A DNA stretch of 15,121 nucleotides, from the NCBI GenBank assembly GCA_015487435.1, contig WFPU01000254.1, positions 1 to 15,121 on the forward strand, written 5' to 3'. A program made the translations under genes and the position numbers. Source of the stretch: Sulfurimonas sp. Its GTDB lineage: Bacteria > Campylobacterota > Campylobacteria > Campylobacterales > Sulfurimonadaceae. The notes under the pieces were generated by a model. That model did no database searches. It was given only the letters and a program-made list of their open reading frames with translations, and had not been told where the DNA came from. Shown in pieces: positions 1 through 7,555 of this stretch (the stretch's first letter is position 1; each line of letters opens with the position of its first letter).

Positions 1-105
1 AGACCAAATTATATAAGCTTCTATATAGTGCTTATACTTTAGTATTTGATCATCTGAGCATTTAATTGTTTTAAATACTCAAATAATGAAACACATTTTT
101 AATGT

Positions 106-143
106 CTATAAAGTTTAGCTTTCGTTTAAGCTATTCTTTATAG
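106..143. other. Hairpin downstream of cbiG
   Basis: A 38-nt imperfect palindrome lies just past the cbiG stop. Outer arms CTATAAAG (106-113) and CTTTATAG (136-143) pair, a TT/TT internal mismatch follows, and inner arms TAGCTT (116-121) and AAGCTA (128-133) pair around a 6-nt loop, giving 14 base pairs. Neither side has a clear U-tract, so it is not a canonical intrinsic terminator. It could protect the 3' end of the cbi mRNA or end transcription with Rho. The remainder of 1-149 shows no gene that I can recognise. Confidence 0.4.
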
Positions 144-149
144 GATGGT

Positions 150-1187
150 TTAAAATGAAGCGGCAATTGTTACATTGCCATAAATTCTTTTACTAATAAA
201 TAGTGTTTTTGTATTTGAAGCTAAAAGTGATGCCGGTTCAGCTACCCCCTTAATGTTAAAAAATTTTTGTGCTTGAGATGGCGAAAAATTTTGTTTTAGT
301 GCATTTATCTCTTTTTCATCAAAAAACTTTAACTCTTTATCTATATTTTTTGCATACTCCAATAAACCAATTTCATTGAATTTTGCTTCAAAACTAGCTA
401 AAGAGGTGATATTTTTTAAACTTATTGAGTGCTCAAAACAAAACCTTAGCACAGCTAGTTTTATCTCTTTTGTCGATGTGCCTCTATTCATCCCTAAGCC
501 TAAAGCCAACTCCTTAGGGTGAAGTTGTAAAGAGTTGTTTGGCAGTTTTTGGGGAAGTATATATACTGTTGAAATTTCACTATCAAAACTCTCTAAATTA
601 TCTGGCGAAAAAAAATTTATACTCCCTTTTTGATACCCTTGAAAATTTTTCAATTCTTCTATAATGGATGGATAACTAACAACTTGAACTATCTGTTTAT
701 TTATAATTTTATTTGCAACTTGGGCTAATGATTTTAAATTACTTATTCCATAGTTCATTTTTTTAGCAAACATATCAAAAGCTAAAACTTTTATCTGTTC
801 TGAGGCAGTAGTAACAAAGTTTATACAATCCTCTATTAATTCGCTTATCTCATTTGCTAACTCATTTGCTCCACCTAGATGCCCTGAGAGAAGAGGGATG
901 ATTTTTTTTAGATCAAGCGTCATTATAAGCAGTGCAGGATCAGTAGATTTATCTTTTAGATATGGTGCAATTTTTCTAATAACTGCACCTGTAGCCATCA
1001 AGAATATAATAGCATTAAACTCTACCCAAGCTGTTGATAAAATATCATCGATTTTATCAAACTTGACAAAATTATCACTATCTTCATTTTTATTAAAAAC
1101 TGTGCATTCATGATTGCTTAAATGGCTAATTAACTTTTTTGCAGTTTTTAAACTTGGATTATTAATTGTTACTATTGCTATTTTCAC
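150..1187 (-). CDS. cbiG: Cobalt-precorrin-5A hydrolase CbiG
   Basis: CbiG opens the delta-lactone of cobalt-precorrin-5A and releases the C20 fragment as acetaldehyde, giving cobalt-precorrin-5B in the anaerobic B12 pathway; it is cytoplasmic. The 345-residue protein has the usual two conserved blocks. The N-terminal domain carries GAVIRKIAP (about 67-75) and LSGHLGGAN (100-108). The C-terminal domain carries LGLGMNRGTSTKEI (from about 228) and GVAEPASLLAS (314-324). The C-terminal block has Met-Asn where many CbiG proteins have Cys-Arg before the Gly-Thr pair. The start codon is GTG, chosen because AGGAG lies 8 nt upstream and GTGA overlaps the cbiF stop by 4 bp, suggesting translational coupling. 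It is the last gene of the leftward cbi operon. Not fused to CbiH, unlike some relatives. Confidence 0.93.
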   Translation of the reverse strand: MKIAIVTINNPSLKTAKKLISHLSNHECTVFNKNEDSDNFVKFDKIDDILSTAWVEFNAIIFLMATGAVIRKIAPYLKDKSTDPALLIMTLDLKKIIPLLSGHLGGANELANEISELIEDCINFVTTASEQIKVLAFDMFAKKMNYGISNLKSLAQVANKIINKQIVQVVSYPSIIEELKNFQGYQKGSINFFSPDNLESFDSEISTVYILPQKLPNNSLQLHPKELALGLGMNRGTSTKEIKLAVLRFCFEHSISLKNITSLASFEAKFNEIGLLEYAKNIDKELKFFDEKEINALKQNFSPSQAQKFFNIKGVAEPASLLASNTKTLFISKRIYGNVTIAASF

Positions 1188-1918
1188 TTGCTACGCTCCT
1201 CTTTGTATTTTTTAGCATAAAGATGGGATTCAACTTTTCCTTTTTGATGTAAGAAATCTCCAAATAAGATAAGCGCTACACCATTAATGTGAGATACTTT
1301 TTTTTGTATATTATCAATAGTTCCTTTATAAATTTTTTCATCATCCCAAGTTGCTTTTTGCACAACCCAGCAAGGTGTTTCTTTAGTATAATTTAAATAA
1401 CAAGCTGTCTCACAAAGCTTTTTTATGAGTGTGACTGAGAGATAAAAAGCAAAAGAACTATTTTTATTTGAAAGTAGTTGTTTCAGGCTTTGAGGATTTG
1501 GTGTACGCCCCTCAATCCTACTGATAATAAGTGTTTGAGATACTCCAGGAATAGTGTATTCAATCCCAACAGATGAAGCTACTCCAAATGCAGCTGTAAC
1601 CCCTGGAATTATTTCATACTCTATATTATTTTCATCTAAAAACTCAATCTGTTTTGCCAGCGTAGAAAATATTGAAGGATCACCAGTATGTAATCTTACA
1701 AATTTTTTATCTGCAAATTTTTTTATAAAATCAAAAATATCTTTATAATCCATATCTGCTGAGTTTTCAATTATAGTGCCATTTTTGCACCAAGTGAGCA
1801 ATTCCATAGGTACTAACGAGCCAGTATAAAGAACAACTTCTGCTTCTTGAAGTGCTCGTTGCCCTTTTACGGTAATTAACTCAGGATCACCAGGACCAGC
1901 CCCTACAAACTTAATCAT
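1184..1918 (-). CDS. cbiF: Cobalt-precorrin-4 C11-methyltransferase CbiF
   Basis: CbiF transfers a methyl group from SAM to C11 of cobalt-precorrin-4. The 244-residue sequence is a complete tetrapyrrole-methylase fold with the family signatures in order: GAGPGDPELIT near the N-terminus (6-16), RLHTGDPSI (75-83) and EIIPGVTAAFG (102-112). The GVSQTLIISRIEGRTP block (125-140) is typical of the C11 enzyme and separates it from the C20, C17 and C5/15 paralogues. The ATG is preceded by AAGGAAAAAA. It overlaps the cbiET stop by 8 bp upstream and the cbiG start by 4 bp downstream, so it is cotranscribed and probably translationally coupled. Length is normal for the family and no residues look damaged. 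Confidence 0.95.
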   Translation of the reverse strand: MIKFVGAGPGDPELITVKGQRALQEAEVVLYTGSLVPMELLTWCKNGTIIENSADMDYKDIFDFIKKFADKKFVRLHTGDPSIFSTLAKQIEFLDENNIEYEIIPGVTAAFGVASSVGIEYTIPGVSQTLIISRIEGRTPNPQSLKQLLSNKNSSFAFYLSVTLIKKLCETACYLNYTKETPCWVVQKATWDDEKIYKGTIDNIQKKVSHINGVALILFGDFLHQKGKVESHLYAKKYKEERSK

Positions 1919-3080
1919 TTTTTTCCTTTTTTACAACTATCTGATGCATAATTCTCTCCGGTTCTGGCATAAGCAAATTCATCTTATACGTTGTAAGAGA
2001 GATACTTTTTATATCAAAATCAATATCAGCTTTTTTTAAAGTATTTATAGCAGTTGTTAGATGAACCAATGTTACAAAGTTTGCGACCATTAAACCACCA
2101 TCAGCTAATCTTGAATAAAGATAATCTAACTCACTAATAACTTTAAATCCTCCGCCACCAATGAAGATTCTATCTGGTATAGATTGCTCCTTTTTATAAG
2201 AATCACTTGCTTCACCAACATAAAGTTTTGTATTTAAAATTTTATGTTTTGATAGTGAGTTCTTTATCATATATGCTCGTTTTTCATTTTTCTCAAAAAG
2301 TATAGTTTTTATTTTGTATCTTTTATATCCATCTATACTTACAGAACCGCTACCAGCTCCTATATCCCATAAAAGTTGATTTGACTGTAAATCTAAGTTT
2401 TGTAATGAAATATGTCTTTTGTAACTTTTCGTAATCATTCCATTTTCATGCTCAATAGTGTCTTCACTAGAAATATTTGATAATGTTTTAAAATTTCTTT
2501 TAATAAGAAGCGAAAATGGCATTTTTGGTGGATATTTTATCATTGAATCTAATGTAACTGTTGAAAATTTTTCCTCTTTATATCCAAACCGCTCACCTAG
2601 CGTTATACTGAAATCATCTTCATCTAAAAACTCAGTTGCCTCTTTTAAAAATCTTGGCGTATCCTTATCACAAATCACAAAAGTATAATCTTTTACTAAA
2701 AAAACTTCTAAGTCAATATTTGTTTTTCCATGAAGAGTTACAATTCCAGTTTTAATCACTGATACACCCTCATGAGCTAACATATAATTCAAAGATGAAG
2801 TGTTGTCTACTATTTTAAAAGCAATGTTTTGTTTTTTTAGTGCATTAAGTATTAAAATAGCACCTGAAAAAAATGTTGGAGAACCGCTCACAATATAAAG
2901 TATCTCTTTATCCAAATTATCTAAAATCACCTCTTTTATAAATTTAAAATCACCTTTTTTTACATTTGCTAAATCTGTTTGAAAATTTTTATCGCAAAAA
3001 ATTATTTCATATTTTGAAAAATCTAAATTAATATTATTAAAATTGTATCCACCCATACCTGAACCAGCTATTGTTACCAT
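1911..3080 (-). CDS. cbiET: Fused CbiE-CbiT: cobalt-precorrin-7 C5 / cobalt-precorrin-6B C15 methyltransferase
   Basis: One 389-residue polypeptide joins two enzymes. Residues about 1-200 are a CbiE-type tetrapyrrole methylase: VTIAGSGMGG (2-11), SGSPTFFSG (65-73), TLHGKT (115-120) and LGERFG (161-166). Residues about 211-389 are a CbiT-type class I SAM methyltransferase: GMITKSYKR (214-222), SAM-binding motif LWDIGAGSGSVSID (237-250) and PDRIFIGGGG (302-311). CbiT methylates C15 and decarboxylates the C12 acetate side chain, while CbiE methylates C5; fusion is the arrangement of CobL in the aerobic pathway. The ATG has a strong AAGGAG site 7 nt upstream and overlaps the cbiD stop by 7 bp. 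In place of the glycine-rich GIGPG usual in CbiE the N-terminus reads AGSGMGG, a mild deviation. Other operon genes are of the anaerobic type, so I name it by the Cbi scheme. Confidence 0.95.
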   Translation of the reverse strand: MVTIAGSGMGGYNFNNINLDFSKYEIIFCDKNFQTDLANVKKGDFKFIKEVILDNLDKEILYIVSGSPTFFSGAILILNALKKQNIAFKIVDNTSSLNYMLAHEGVSVIKTGIVTLHGKTNIDLEVFLVKDYTFVICDKDTPRFLKEATEFLDEDDFSITLGERFGYKEEKFSTVTLDSMIKYPPKMPFSLLIKRNFKTLSNISSEDTIEHENGMITKSYKRHISLQNLDLQSNQLLWDIGAGSGSVSIDGYKRYKIKTILFEKNEKRAYMIKNSLSKHKILNTKLYVGEASDSYKKEQSIPDRIFIGGGGFKVISELDYLYSRLADGGLMVANFVTLVHLTTAINTLKKADIDFDIKSISLTTYKMNLLMPEPERIMHQIVVKKEKND

Positions 3081-4174
3081 GTGCGCTCCTTTTTTAAAAC
3101 TTCACTACCATTCAAAGTAATAATTTCTATATGTTTTATATCGACTCCTATCTCACAAAACCATTTTTTAAAACTGCTACTAGCTTTATACCCTAAAAAA
3201 AATGAAAATTGTTTTGTTTGTTCATCGTTTAGCTTTTGTAAAACTGCTTTTAGGGTTAAATACTCATCATTGCCCAAATCAATAGAAAACTCTTCTCTTA
3301 AGTATAACTTTACCTCATCAAAATCTATCCCACCAAAACGGTTGTGTGTATTTTTATAGCCTTGAGCAACCTTACACATCTTTGCAATACCAGATATAAA
3401 AATCATCTTTTTAAAATCATTATTTTTTAGTCTCAAAATCCCATCATATATAAAGTTTCCAATTTCAATAACTGAAGTCCCATTGTAATTATTATTTGCA
3501 TAATCATGAGCACTATTTCCAAGCGTAAACACTATAATTTTTGAGCCACTTGCATTTGCTATAGATATTTCTGTTTCGATTGAATCTAAATAAGCATTGG
3601 CTGATATTGGCTTAACAATTCCCCTTGTCCCTAGAATTGAGATTCCACCAATAACCCCAACTTTAGCATTAGCTGTTTTTTTAGCAATGCTCTCGCCATT
3701 ATCCACACTTACCACTAAGTATAAAATCTTATTTTGTTTTTTATCTACAATATTTGAAGCGATATTTTTCATCATCTTAAGTGGAACAGGGTTTATAGCT
3801 GGGAATCCAGGTTCTATTTTTAATCCTGGTTTTGTTACAACACCTACACCATTGCCCGCATATATATATAATTTTATTTGTTCTATTTTTATAAGTGATG
3901 GTGTTTGCTCTTTTACATCAATTGGTTTTTTCTCATAAAGCTTTATATGGATAGAGCAACCCTTCGTTACATCCAAATCATCATTATCAACTTTTACTGT
4001 ACTGTAATGTAGAGGGGCTTCTCTTCTTACTGCTATAGAGACTTTATCATTATTAGGCAAAGGGACATTGATAAATTTTTTAATGTATTTATTTGTATAC
4101 TCCTGTATAACAGCTCCAAATAATGCTGTTGCATGGGTACCAGTTGTGTATCCACTACGAAGAATATCGGCCAT
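3074..4174 (-). CDS. cbiD: Cobalt-precorrin-5B C1-methyltransferase CbiD
   Basis: CbiD methylates C1 of cobalt-precorrin-5B using SAM, a step specific to the anaerobic pathway. The 366-residue length is typical. Diagnostic blocks are RSGYTTGTHATA (6-17), GVGVVTKPGL (109-118), EPGFPAINPVPLKMM (121-135), and the pair VGVIGGISI and LGTRGIVKPIS (172-191). Many CbiD proteins have Cys after GYTTG(S/T); here the residue is His14. The gene starts 8 bp after the ferredoxin stop with a weak AAGAGA site, and its end overlaps cbiET by 7 bp. Its presence, with CbiG and CbiK, places the whole operon in the oxygen-independent route rather than the CobF/CobG route. Confidence 0.95.
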   Translation of the reverse strand: MADILRSGYTTGTHATALFGAVIQEYTNKYIKKFINVPLPNNDKVSIAVRREAPLHYSTVKVDNDDLDVTKGCSIHIKLYEKKPIDVKEQTPSLIKIEQIKLYIYAGNGVGVVTKPGLKIEPGFPAINPVPLKMMKNIASNIVDKKQNKILYLVVSVDNGESIAKKTANAKVGVIGGISILGTRGIVKPISANAYLDSIETEISIANASGSKIIVFTLGNSAHDYANNNYNGTSVIEIGNFIYDGILRLKNNDFKKMIFISGIAKMCKVAQGYKNTHNRFGGIDFDEVKLYLREEFSIDLGNDEYLTLKAVLQKLNDEQTKQFSFFLGYKASSSFKKWFCEIGVDIKHIEIITLNGSEVLKKERTW

Positions 4175-4182
4175 ATCTCTTA

Positions 4183-4629
4183 CTAATCATATACTTTCAT
4201 TGGTATAAAGTTGTTTTCATCAAGTTCATCTATTAAAATTTTATCTTCAGATAAAATTTTAAAAATATTTCTCCAATCTTCTTCCTTAAAAAGATGTGTG
4301 TTTTTCATCCAAATTGCATTATTTTTAAGATTACCATTGGTTTGAGTATTCTCTGTTATGAGGCATACTTGACGAAATCTACATGCACCATAACACCCCG
4401 TACGAGAAATTTTTATACGATTTTCACCTTTATTTAGTCCCATAGCCTTTAAGATATCTCTTAATTGTTCAGATTTATCAATATTGCTCGTTTTTGTGCA
4501 TCTCTCATCATCACATATCATTAGAAGCGACTTATAATGCATTATTGGACGAGTTGCATCATAGTCTACTGGTTTACAAGCGTAACCTTCAACTACTTCA
4601 TTTCCCATCTCATTAATTTTATTTGCCAT
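4183..4629 (-). CDS. Thioredoxin-like [2Fe-2S] ferredoxin in cbi operon
   Basis: A 148-residue soluble protein with Cys18, 39, 44, 79, 83 and 89. The block RTGCYGACRF (77-86) with C-x3-C after a long spacer resembles the thioredoxin-like [2Fe-2S] ferredoxin fold, as in NuoE-type and clostridial 2Fe-2S ferredoxins. C39 and C44 are closer together than the usual first pair of that family, so the exact ligands are uncertain. I start it at the ATG at 4627-4629, preceded by GGAAAG, which leaves an 11-bp overlap with cbiC; an upstream ATG at 4680 would need a 62-bp overlap. It lies between cbiC and cbiD, so it is cotranscribed with corrin-ring enzymes. I infer that it delivers electrons to a step of the pathway, for example cobalt or corrin reduction, but no partner is shown by the sequence. 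Confidence 0.8.
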   Translation of the reverse strand: MANKINEMGNEVVEGYACKPVDYDATRPIMHYKSLLMICDDERCTKTSNIDKSEQLRDILKAMGLNKGENRIKISRTGCYGACRFRQVCLITENTQTNGNLKNNAIWMKNTHLFKEEDWRNIFKILSEDKILIDELDENNFIPMKVYD

Positions 4630-5332
4630 TATACTTTCCAAATTCAGTGTCATAGTCTCTAATGAGCCTATATGCTGCATGGATGGATGCTACCACCATT
4701 GTTGAAGCTCCATAACGTCCCTCTAGTATAATCCCCTCAATTCCAAAATACTTCATAAATTCTTTACCATAATTTTTAGATTCAACAACATTTACAAACC
4801 CAACTGGGAAAAGAAGCAAAATCACATTATCAAGATTTATATTTAGTTTTATAAGTGTATTAATTGCTGCGTATATAAAAGTTGGTGCATTTCCGCAAGC
4901 TAAAATCATTGGTTCATCTTTGAACTTCTCTATTGCAAGTTCTACTGCAGCATAAGAGCGAGTTGTCTCATTTTTTTTTGCCATCTCAAAAACTTCAGGC
5001 TCATTTACATAACAGATAACTTCATTTTTATACTTATCAAGATAAAATTTACTTAAGCCTGAACGAATCATATTTGTATCTACAATCAATTTTGCTTTTC
5101 TTTGAAGAAGTTCTTTTAGTTTATTCATTGCATTTTTAGAAAAGTAGATATTATCTATAATTTGATCAAAACAAGTTGTAGTGTGAATAAGTCGCTCAAC
5201 TAAAGCTTTTTCATTTTCATCAAAACGAGCGAATCCAACATACTGGACTGCCTCTTTATGAATCATCTCAAAAGATTTAATACTTATCTCATCGCCAATA
5301 TTTATAGGTGGTTCTTGCAATTCAAAGTTCAT
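4619..5332 (-). CDS. cbiC: Cobalt-precorrin-8 methylmutase CbiC
   Basis: CbiC moves the C11 methyl group to C12, producing cobyrinic acid from cobalt-precorrin-8. The 237-residue protein shows the family blocks in order: RLIHTTTCFDQ, with His50 matching the catalytic histidine position of CobH/CbiC; DTNMIRSGLSK (84-94); TRSYAAVELA (about 124-133); CGNAPTFIYAAI; PVGFVNVVESK and GRYGASTMVVASIHA. The match is full-length. Family members usually have GA after GFV, here NV, a small change. It begins after an 82-bp gap from cbiA, the largest gap in the leftward operon, and a promoter-like sequence lies there. Its end overlaps the ferredoxin gene by 11 bp. Confidence 0.93.
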   Translation of the reverse strand: MNFELQEPPINIGDEISIKSFEMIHKEAVQYVGFARFDENEKALVERLIHTTTCFDQIIDNIYFSKNAMNKLKELLQRKAKLIVDTNMIRSGLSKFYLDKYKNEVICYVNEPEVFEMAKKNETTRSYAAVELAIEKFKDEPMILACGNAPTFIYAAINTLIKLNINLDNVILLLFPVGFVNVVESKNYGKEFMKYFGIEGIILEGRYGASTMVVASIHAAYRLIRDYDTEFGKYNGK

Positions 5333-5361
5333 AATAGTATATTCCGTTTTATTTTTAATAT

Positions 5362-5388
5362 ATTATAGCTTAAGTTGGCTTTTTTCAA
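5362..5388 (-). promoter_or_regulatory. Candidate promoter of cbiC
   Basis: On the minus strand a perfect TATAAT (plus 5362-5367) lies 15 nt after TTGAAA (plus 5383-5388), inside the 82-bp cbiA-cbiC gap. It would start RNA about 20 nt before the cbiC ATG. The spacing is short for sigma-70, but the -10 match is exact. A weak 5-bp hairpin (5373-5390) lies in the same place without a U-tract, so cbiA read-through into cbiC is also possible. No riboswitch-like leader fits in this gap. Confidence 0.4.
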
Positions 5389-5414
5389 CTCTGCATATTA
5401 AATAAGTGGGCACA

Positions 5415-6668
5415 TTAGCATCTCCACATGGTATGCAAATAAGTTGCAACTATATTGTCTTTTTTCCAACCACCATCTTTCATCATTTTTTTTGATGATT
5501 TATACAATCCTATGTCCCCATCAGGTGCATTTGTTACATATGAGTAATGAAAAGCATGACCTTTTTGAAGCTCATCTGTCTCAAAATCAACCCCATAATA
5601 ATAGCCAAGCCTCTCTCTTTTATCTCCTAAATTGAACTTAATATCAAGTATCCCGCTCATTGGTTTATCATCAATTGAGTGACCAAGATAAATAAGCCCT
5701 GCACACTCCGCATATATTTTTTTATCTTTTTTTGCGTGATTTATCAGAGAATTTTTAAACTCAATAGAATTTTTCATCCTCTCATAATTCTCATCTATTT
5801 CCACATAGCCACCAGGGATAATTACCATATCTGCATCTAATGGTATCTGCTCATCCTTTGTTGAATCTATAAATACAAAATCACGATATACTTCTTTTAA
5901 ATATTCTATATTGTCATGATATACAAATGAAAAATTTTTATCTTTTACCAATACACATTTTTCATCTTTTTCGACTATCGGTTTAAATGGGTAATTAATG
6001 ACATCTTCTATTTCTGTCTCCATTAAACTCTCTAATATATCTGTATTTATATTTTTAAGCACATCTTTTGCGATTGAGCTAAGTTCCTTAAATTCTAGTT
6101 CTTCCAAATCAAGTCCAAGGTGTCTTAAGCTAATAGTTGGTAGATTTTTCTCTATCCATCCAACTACTACGATACCTTTACATTCTAACTCTATATATTT
6201 TTTTACAAGTTCAAAATGCATCTTTGAAGATACTTTATTTAAAACAACTGCCTTAATTGTGTTGTCATTATAAAATTTTAGCATCCCTTTTAATACTGCA
6301 GCGACTGTTATATAGCTTCCTCCAGCATCTAAAATTAAAAGGGTTGGTATATTTAATACTTTAGAAATATCATAAGCACTTGCATTTTTATCCATACCAT
6401 CATAAAATCCCATTACTCCCTCGCAAATACTTATATCTCTATTTGCATATTTTGAAAACAACCACTTTAGCTGTTCTTCATTCATCATAAAACCATCAAG
6501 ATTTACAGAGGGAATTTGTGTGATTTTTTCATGAAACTGAGGGTCTATAAAATCAGGACCTATCTTAAAGGGACTGACTCTGTTCTTATAATGGTGTAAT
6601 AGTGCCATTGCAAGTAAAGTTTTTCCCTGATTTGATGCTATTGCTGATATAACTAATGCTTTTTTCAA
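5415..6668 (-). CDS. cbiA: Cobyrinate a,c-diamide synthase CbiA
   Basis: CbiA amidates the a and c carboxylates of cobyrinic acid with glutamine and ATP. The 417-residue protein has an N-terminal P-loop ligase domain (SNQGKT 12-17, FKIGPDFIDPQFHE 34-47, CEGVMGFYDG 82-91) and a C-terminal class I glutamine amidotransferase domain (IIPGGYVE 283-290, nucleophile Cys322 in YAECAGL, GHAFHYS 370-376, His412 in TYLH). The start is TTG, chosen for AGAGGAA 5 nt upstream and because MKKALVISAI matches the family N-terminus. The protein stops only five residues after the catalytic TYLH motif, shorter than most CbiA proteins; this may be natural or a small frameshift. It is the first gene of the leftward operon and faces cbiK across 38 bp. 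Confidence 0.95.
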   Translation of the reverse strand: MKKALVISAIASNQGKTLLAMALLHHYKNRVSPFKIGPDFIDPQFHEKITQIPSVNLDGFMMNEEQLKWLFSKYANRDISICEGVMGFYDGMDKNASAYDISKVLNIPTLLILDAGGSYITVAAVLKGMLKFYNDNTIKAVVLNKVSSKMHFELVKKYIELECKGIVVVGWIEKNLPTISLRHLGLDLEELEFKELSSIAKDVLKNINTDILESLMETEIEDVINYPFKPIVEKDEKCVLVKDKNFSFVYHDNIEYLKEVYRDFVFIDSTKDEQIPLDADMVIIPGGYVEIDENYERMKNSIEFKNSLINHAKKDKKIYAECAGLIYLGHSIDDKPMSGILDIKFNLGDKRERLGYYYGVDFETDELQKGHAFHYSYVTNAPDGDIGLYKSSKKMMKDGGWKKDNIVATYLHTMWRC

Positions 6669-6678
6669 CTTATTCCTC

Positions 6679-6684
6679 TATAAT
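6679..6684 (+). promoter_or_regulatory. Candidate -10 box of cbiK
   Basis: A perfect TATAAT lies in the 38-bp gap between cbiA and cbiK, 22 nt before the cbiK ATG. No convincing -35 box is visible upstream, where the sequence is already cbiA coding. The same bases are the complement of the cbiA ribosome-binding region, so the cbiA promoter must lie within the cbiK gene or elsewhere. Confidence 0.3.
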
Positions 6685-6706
6685 TTGTAAAAAAATTGGA
6701 TTTTAT

Positions 6707-7543
6707 ATGAAACGATATAGACATTATAACAAAGAGACAGCAATAATTCTCTCATGCTTTGGTTCGGTAATTGAGCAAGAGAAGTATTTTAAATTCCAAG
6801 AGTATATAAAAGAGCAATTTGAAGGGATACCTATTTTTACAGCCTTTTCTTCAAAGATGGTTATTAAAGAGTTAGCAAAAGAGGGAAAGATATATAAGAA
6901 CCTCCCACAAGTAATGGCTGATGTTGATATGGAAGGTTATAAACGCTATATCGTTGTATCTGTAAATATCTTTCCCACTGATGAGCATGAGGTTCTTATT
7001 CGTATAGTCAAAGGGTTTAAAAAATTTTCTTTAGCAAACATCCGTTACACAAATCCTCTTTTACATAAAACAAAAGAGACCTCTCTTTACTTGAAAAACC
7101 TTGATGAGAGTATCCGCAAAGAGAATGAAGATGTTATAAATCTATATGTCATTCACGGTGTACCTATTTTAAACATTGGTGGTTTAGAGTCTGTATCTTA
7201 TACAGCTGATTTTTTAAAGATGATAAATAAAAATAATATCACCTGCTCACTTGAAGGTGAATTTCCTTTCTATGCTGTTAAAGATGTAATTAAAGCAGAG
7301 ATATTAGAGGGTTTAAAATACAACCCTAAACTAAAAGTTCAAGTTGTGCCTATGCTTTTAGTTAGTGGAAACCACTACTTTAAAGATATAATAGAGATAT
7401 GTGAAGAGATAGGTGAGTATTGTGATTCGTTTATTACACCGCCACAAGATGGAACTCTTAAGTTTAATCTACTTGGACAAAAAGAAGTTAGAGAAATATT
7501 TAAAAAAAATATAGAAATAGAGATAAAAAAATTAGGGCTTTAA
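6707..7543 (+). CDS. cbiK: Sirohydrochlorin cobaltochelatase CbiK
   Basis: CbiK inserts Co2+ into sirohydrochlorin (factor II), the entry step of the anaerobic pathway. With the start at ATG 6707 the protein has 278 residues, the usual class II chelatase size. CbiK-like blocks are FTAFSSKMVIKEL (44-56), the FPTDEHE segment (89-95), YVIHGVP with His150, SLEGEFPF (181-188) and VPMLLVSGNH with His223. His150, His223 and a glutamate near 93-95 fit the metal ligands known in Salmonella CbiK, though the first motif reads VIHGVP rather than the common MGHGT. There is no signal peptide, so it is cytoplasmic, unlike periplasmic CbiK proteins of some sulfate reducers. An in-frame ATG at 6656 is rejected because it would run into cbiA. 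It is divergent from cbiA and convergent with the cobalt transporter gene. Confidence 0.88.
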   Translation: MKRYRHYNKETAIILSCFGSVIEQEKYFKFQEYIKEQFEGIPIFTAFSSKMVIKELAKEGKIYKNLPQVMADVDMEGYKRYIVVSVNIFPTDEHEVLIRIVKGFKKFSLANIRYTNPLLHKTKETSLYLKNLDESIRKENEDVINLYVIHGVPILNIGGLESVSYTADFLKMINKNNITCSLEGEFPFYAVKDVIKAEILEGLKYNPKLKVQVVPMLLVSGNHYFKDIIEICEEIGEYCDSFITPPQDGTLKFNLLGQKEVREIFKKNIEIEIKKLGL

Positions 7544-7552
7544 AAGCCCTAA
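7532..7552 (-). terminator. Intrinsic terminator of cbiM
   Basis: A perfect inverted repeat with arms TTAGGGCTTT and AAAGCCCTAA sits between the convergent genes. On the minus strand the hairpin is followed by seven T residues (plus 7525-7531 are A), the standard Rho-independent form for cbiM. On the plus strand the hairpin covers the cbiK stop codon and is followed by AAAAATTA, so it is a poor terminator for cbiK. Confidence 0.85.
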
Positions 7553-7555
7553 AAA

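Noticed and set aside
2458..3938. Plus-strand open frames opposite cbiD and cbiET
   Set aside because: They are shadow frames on the antisense strand of well-supported genes, with no family resemblance.
4630..4680. Upstream ATG for the ferredoxin gene
   Set aside because: It would require a 62-bp overlap with cbiC; the ATG at 4627-4629 has a GGAAAG site and an 11-bp overlap in line with the other junctions.
5333..5414. Cobalamin riboswitch before cbiC
   Set aside because: The 82-bp gap is too short and lacks any of the conserved riboswitch blocks on the minus strand.
6656..6706. Upstream ATG for cbiK giving 17 extra residues
   Set aside because: It would overlap the divergent cbiA start by 13 bp, the extra residues do not match CbiK, and the ATG at 6707 gives the normal family length.
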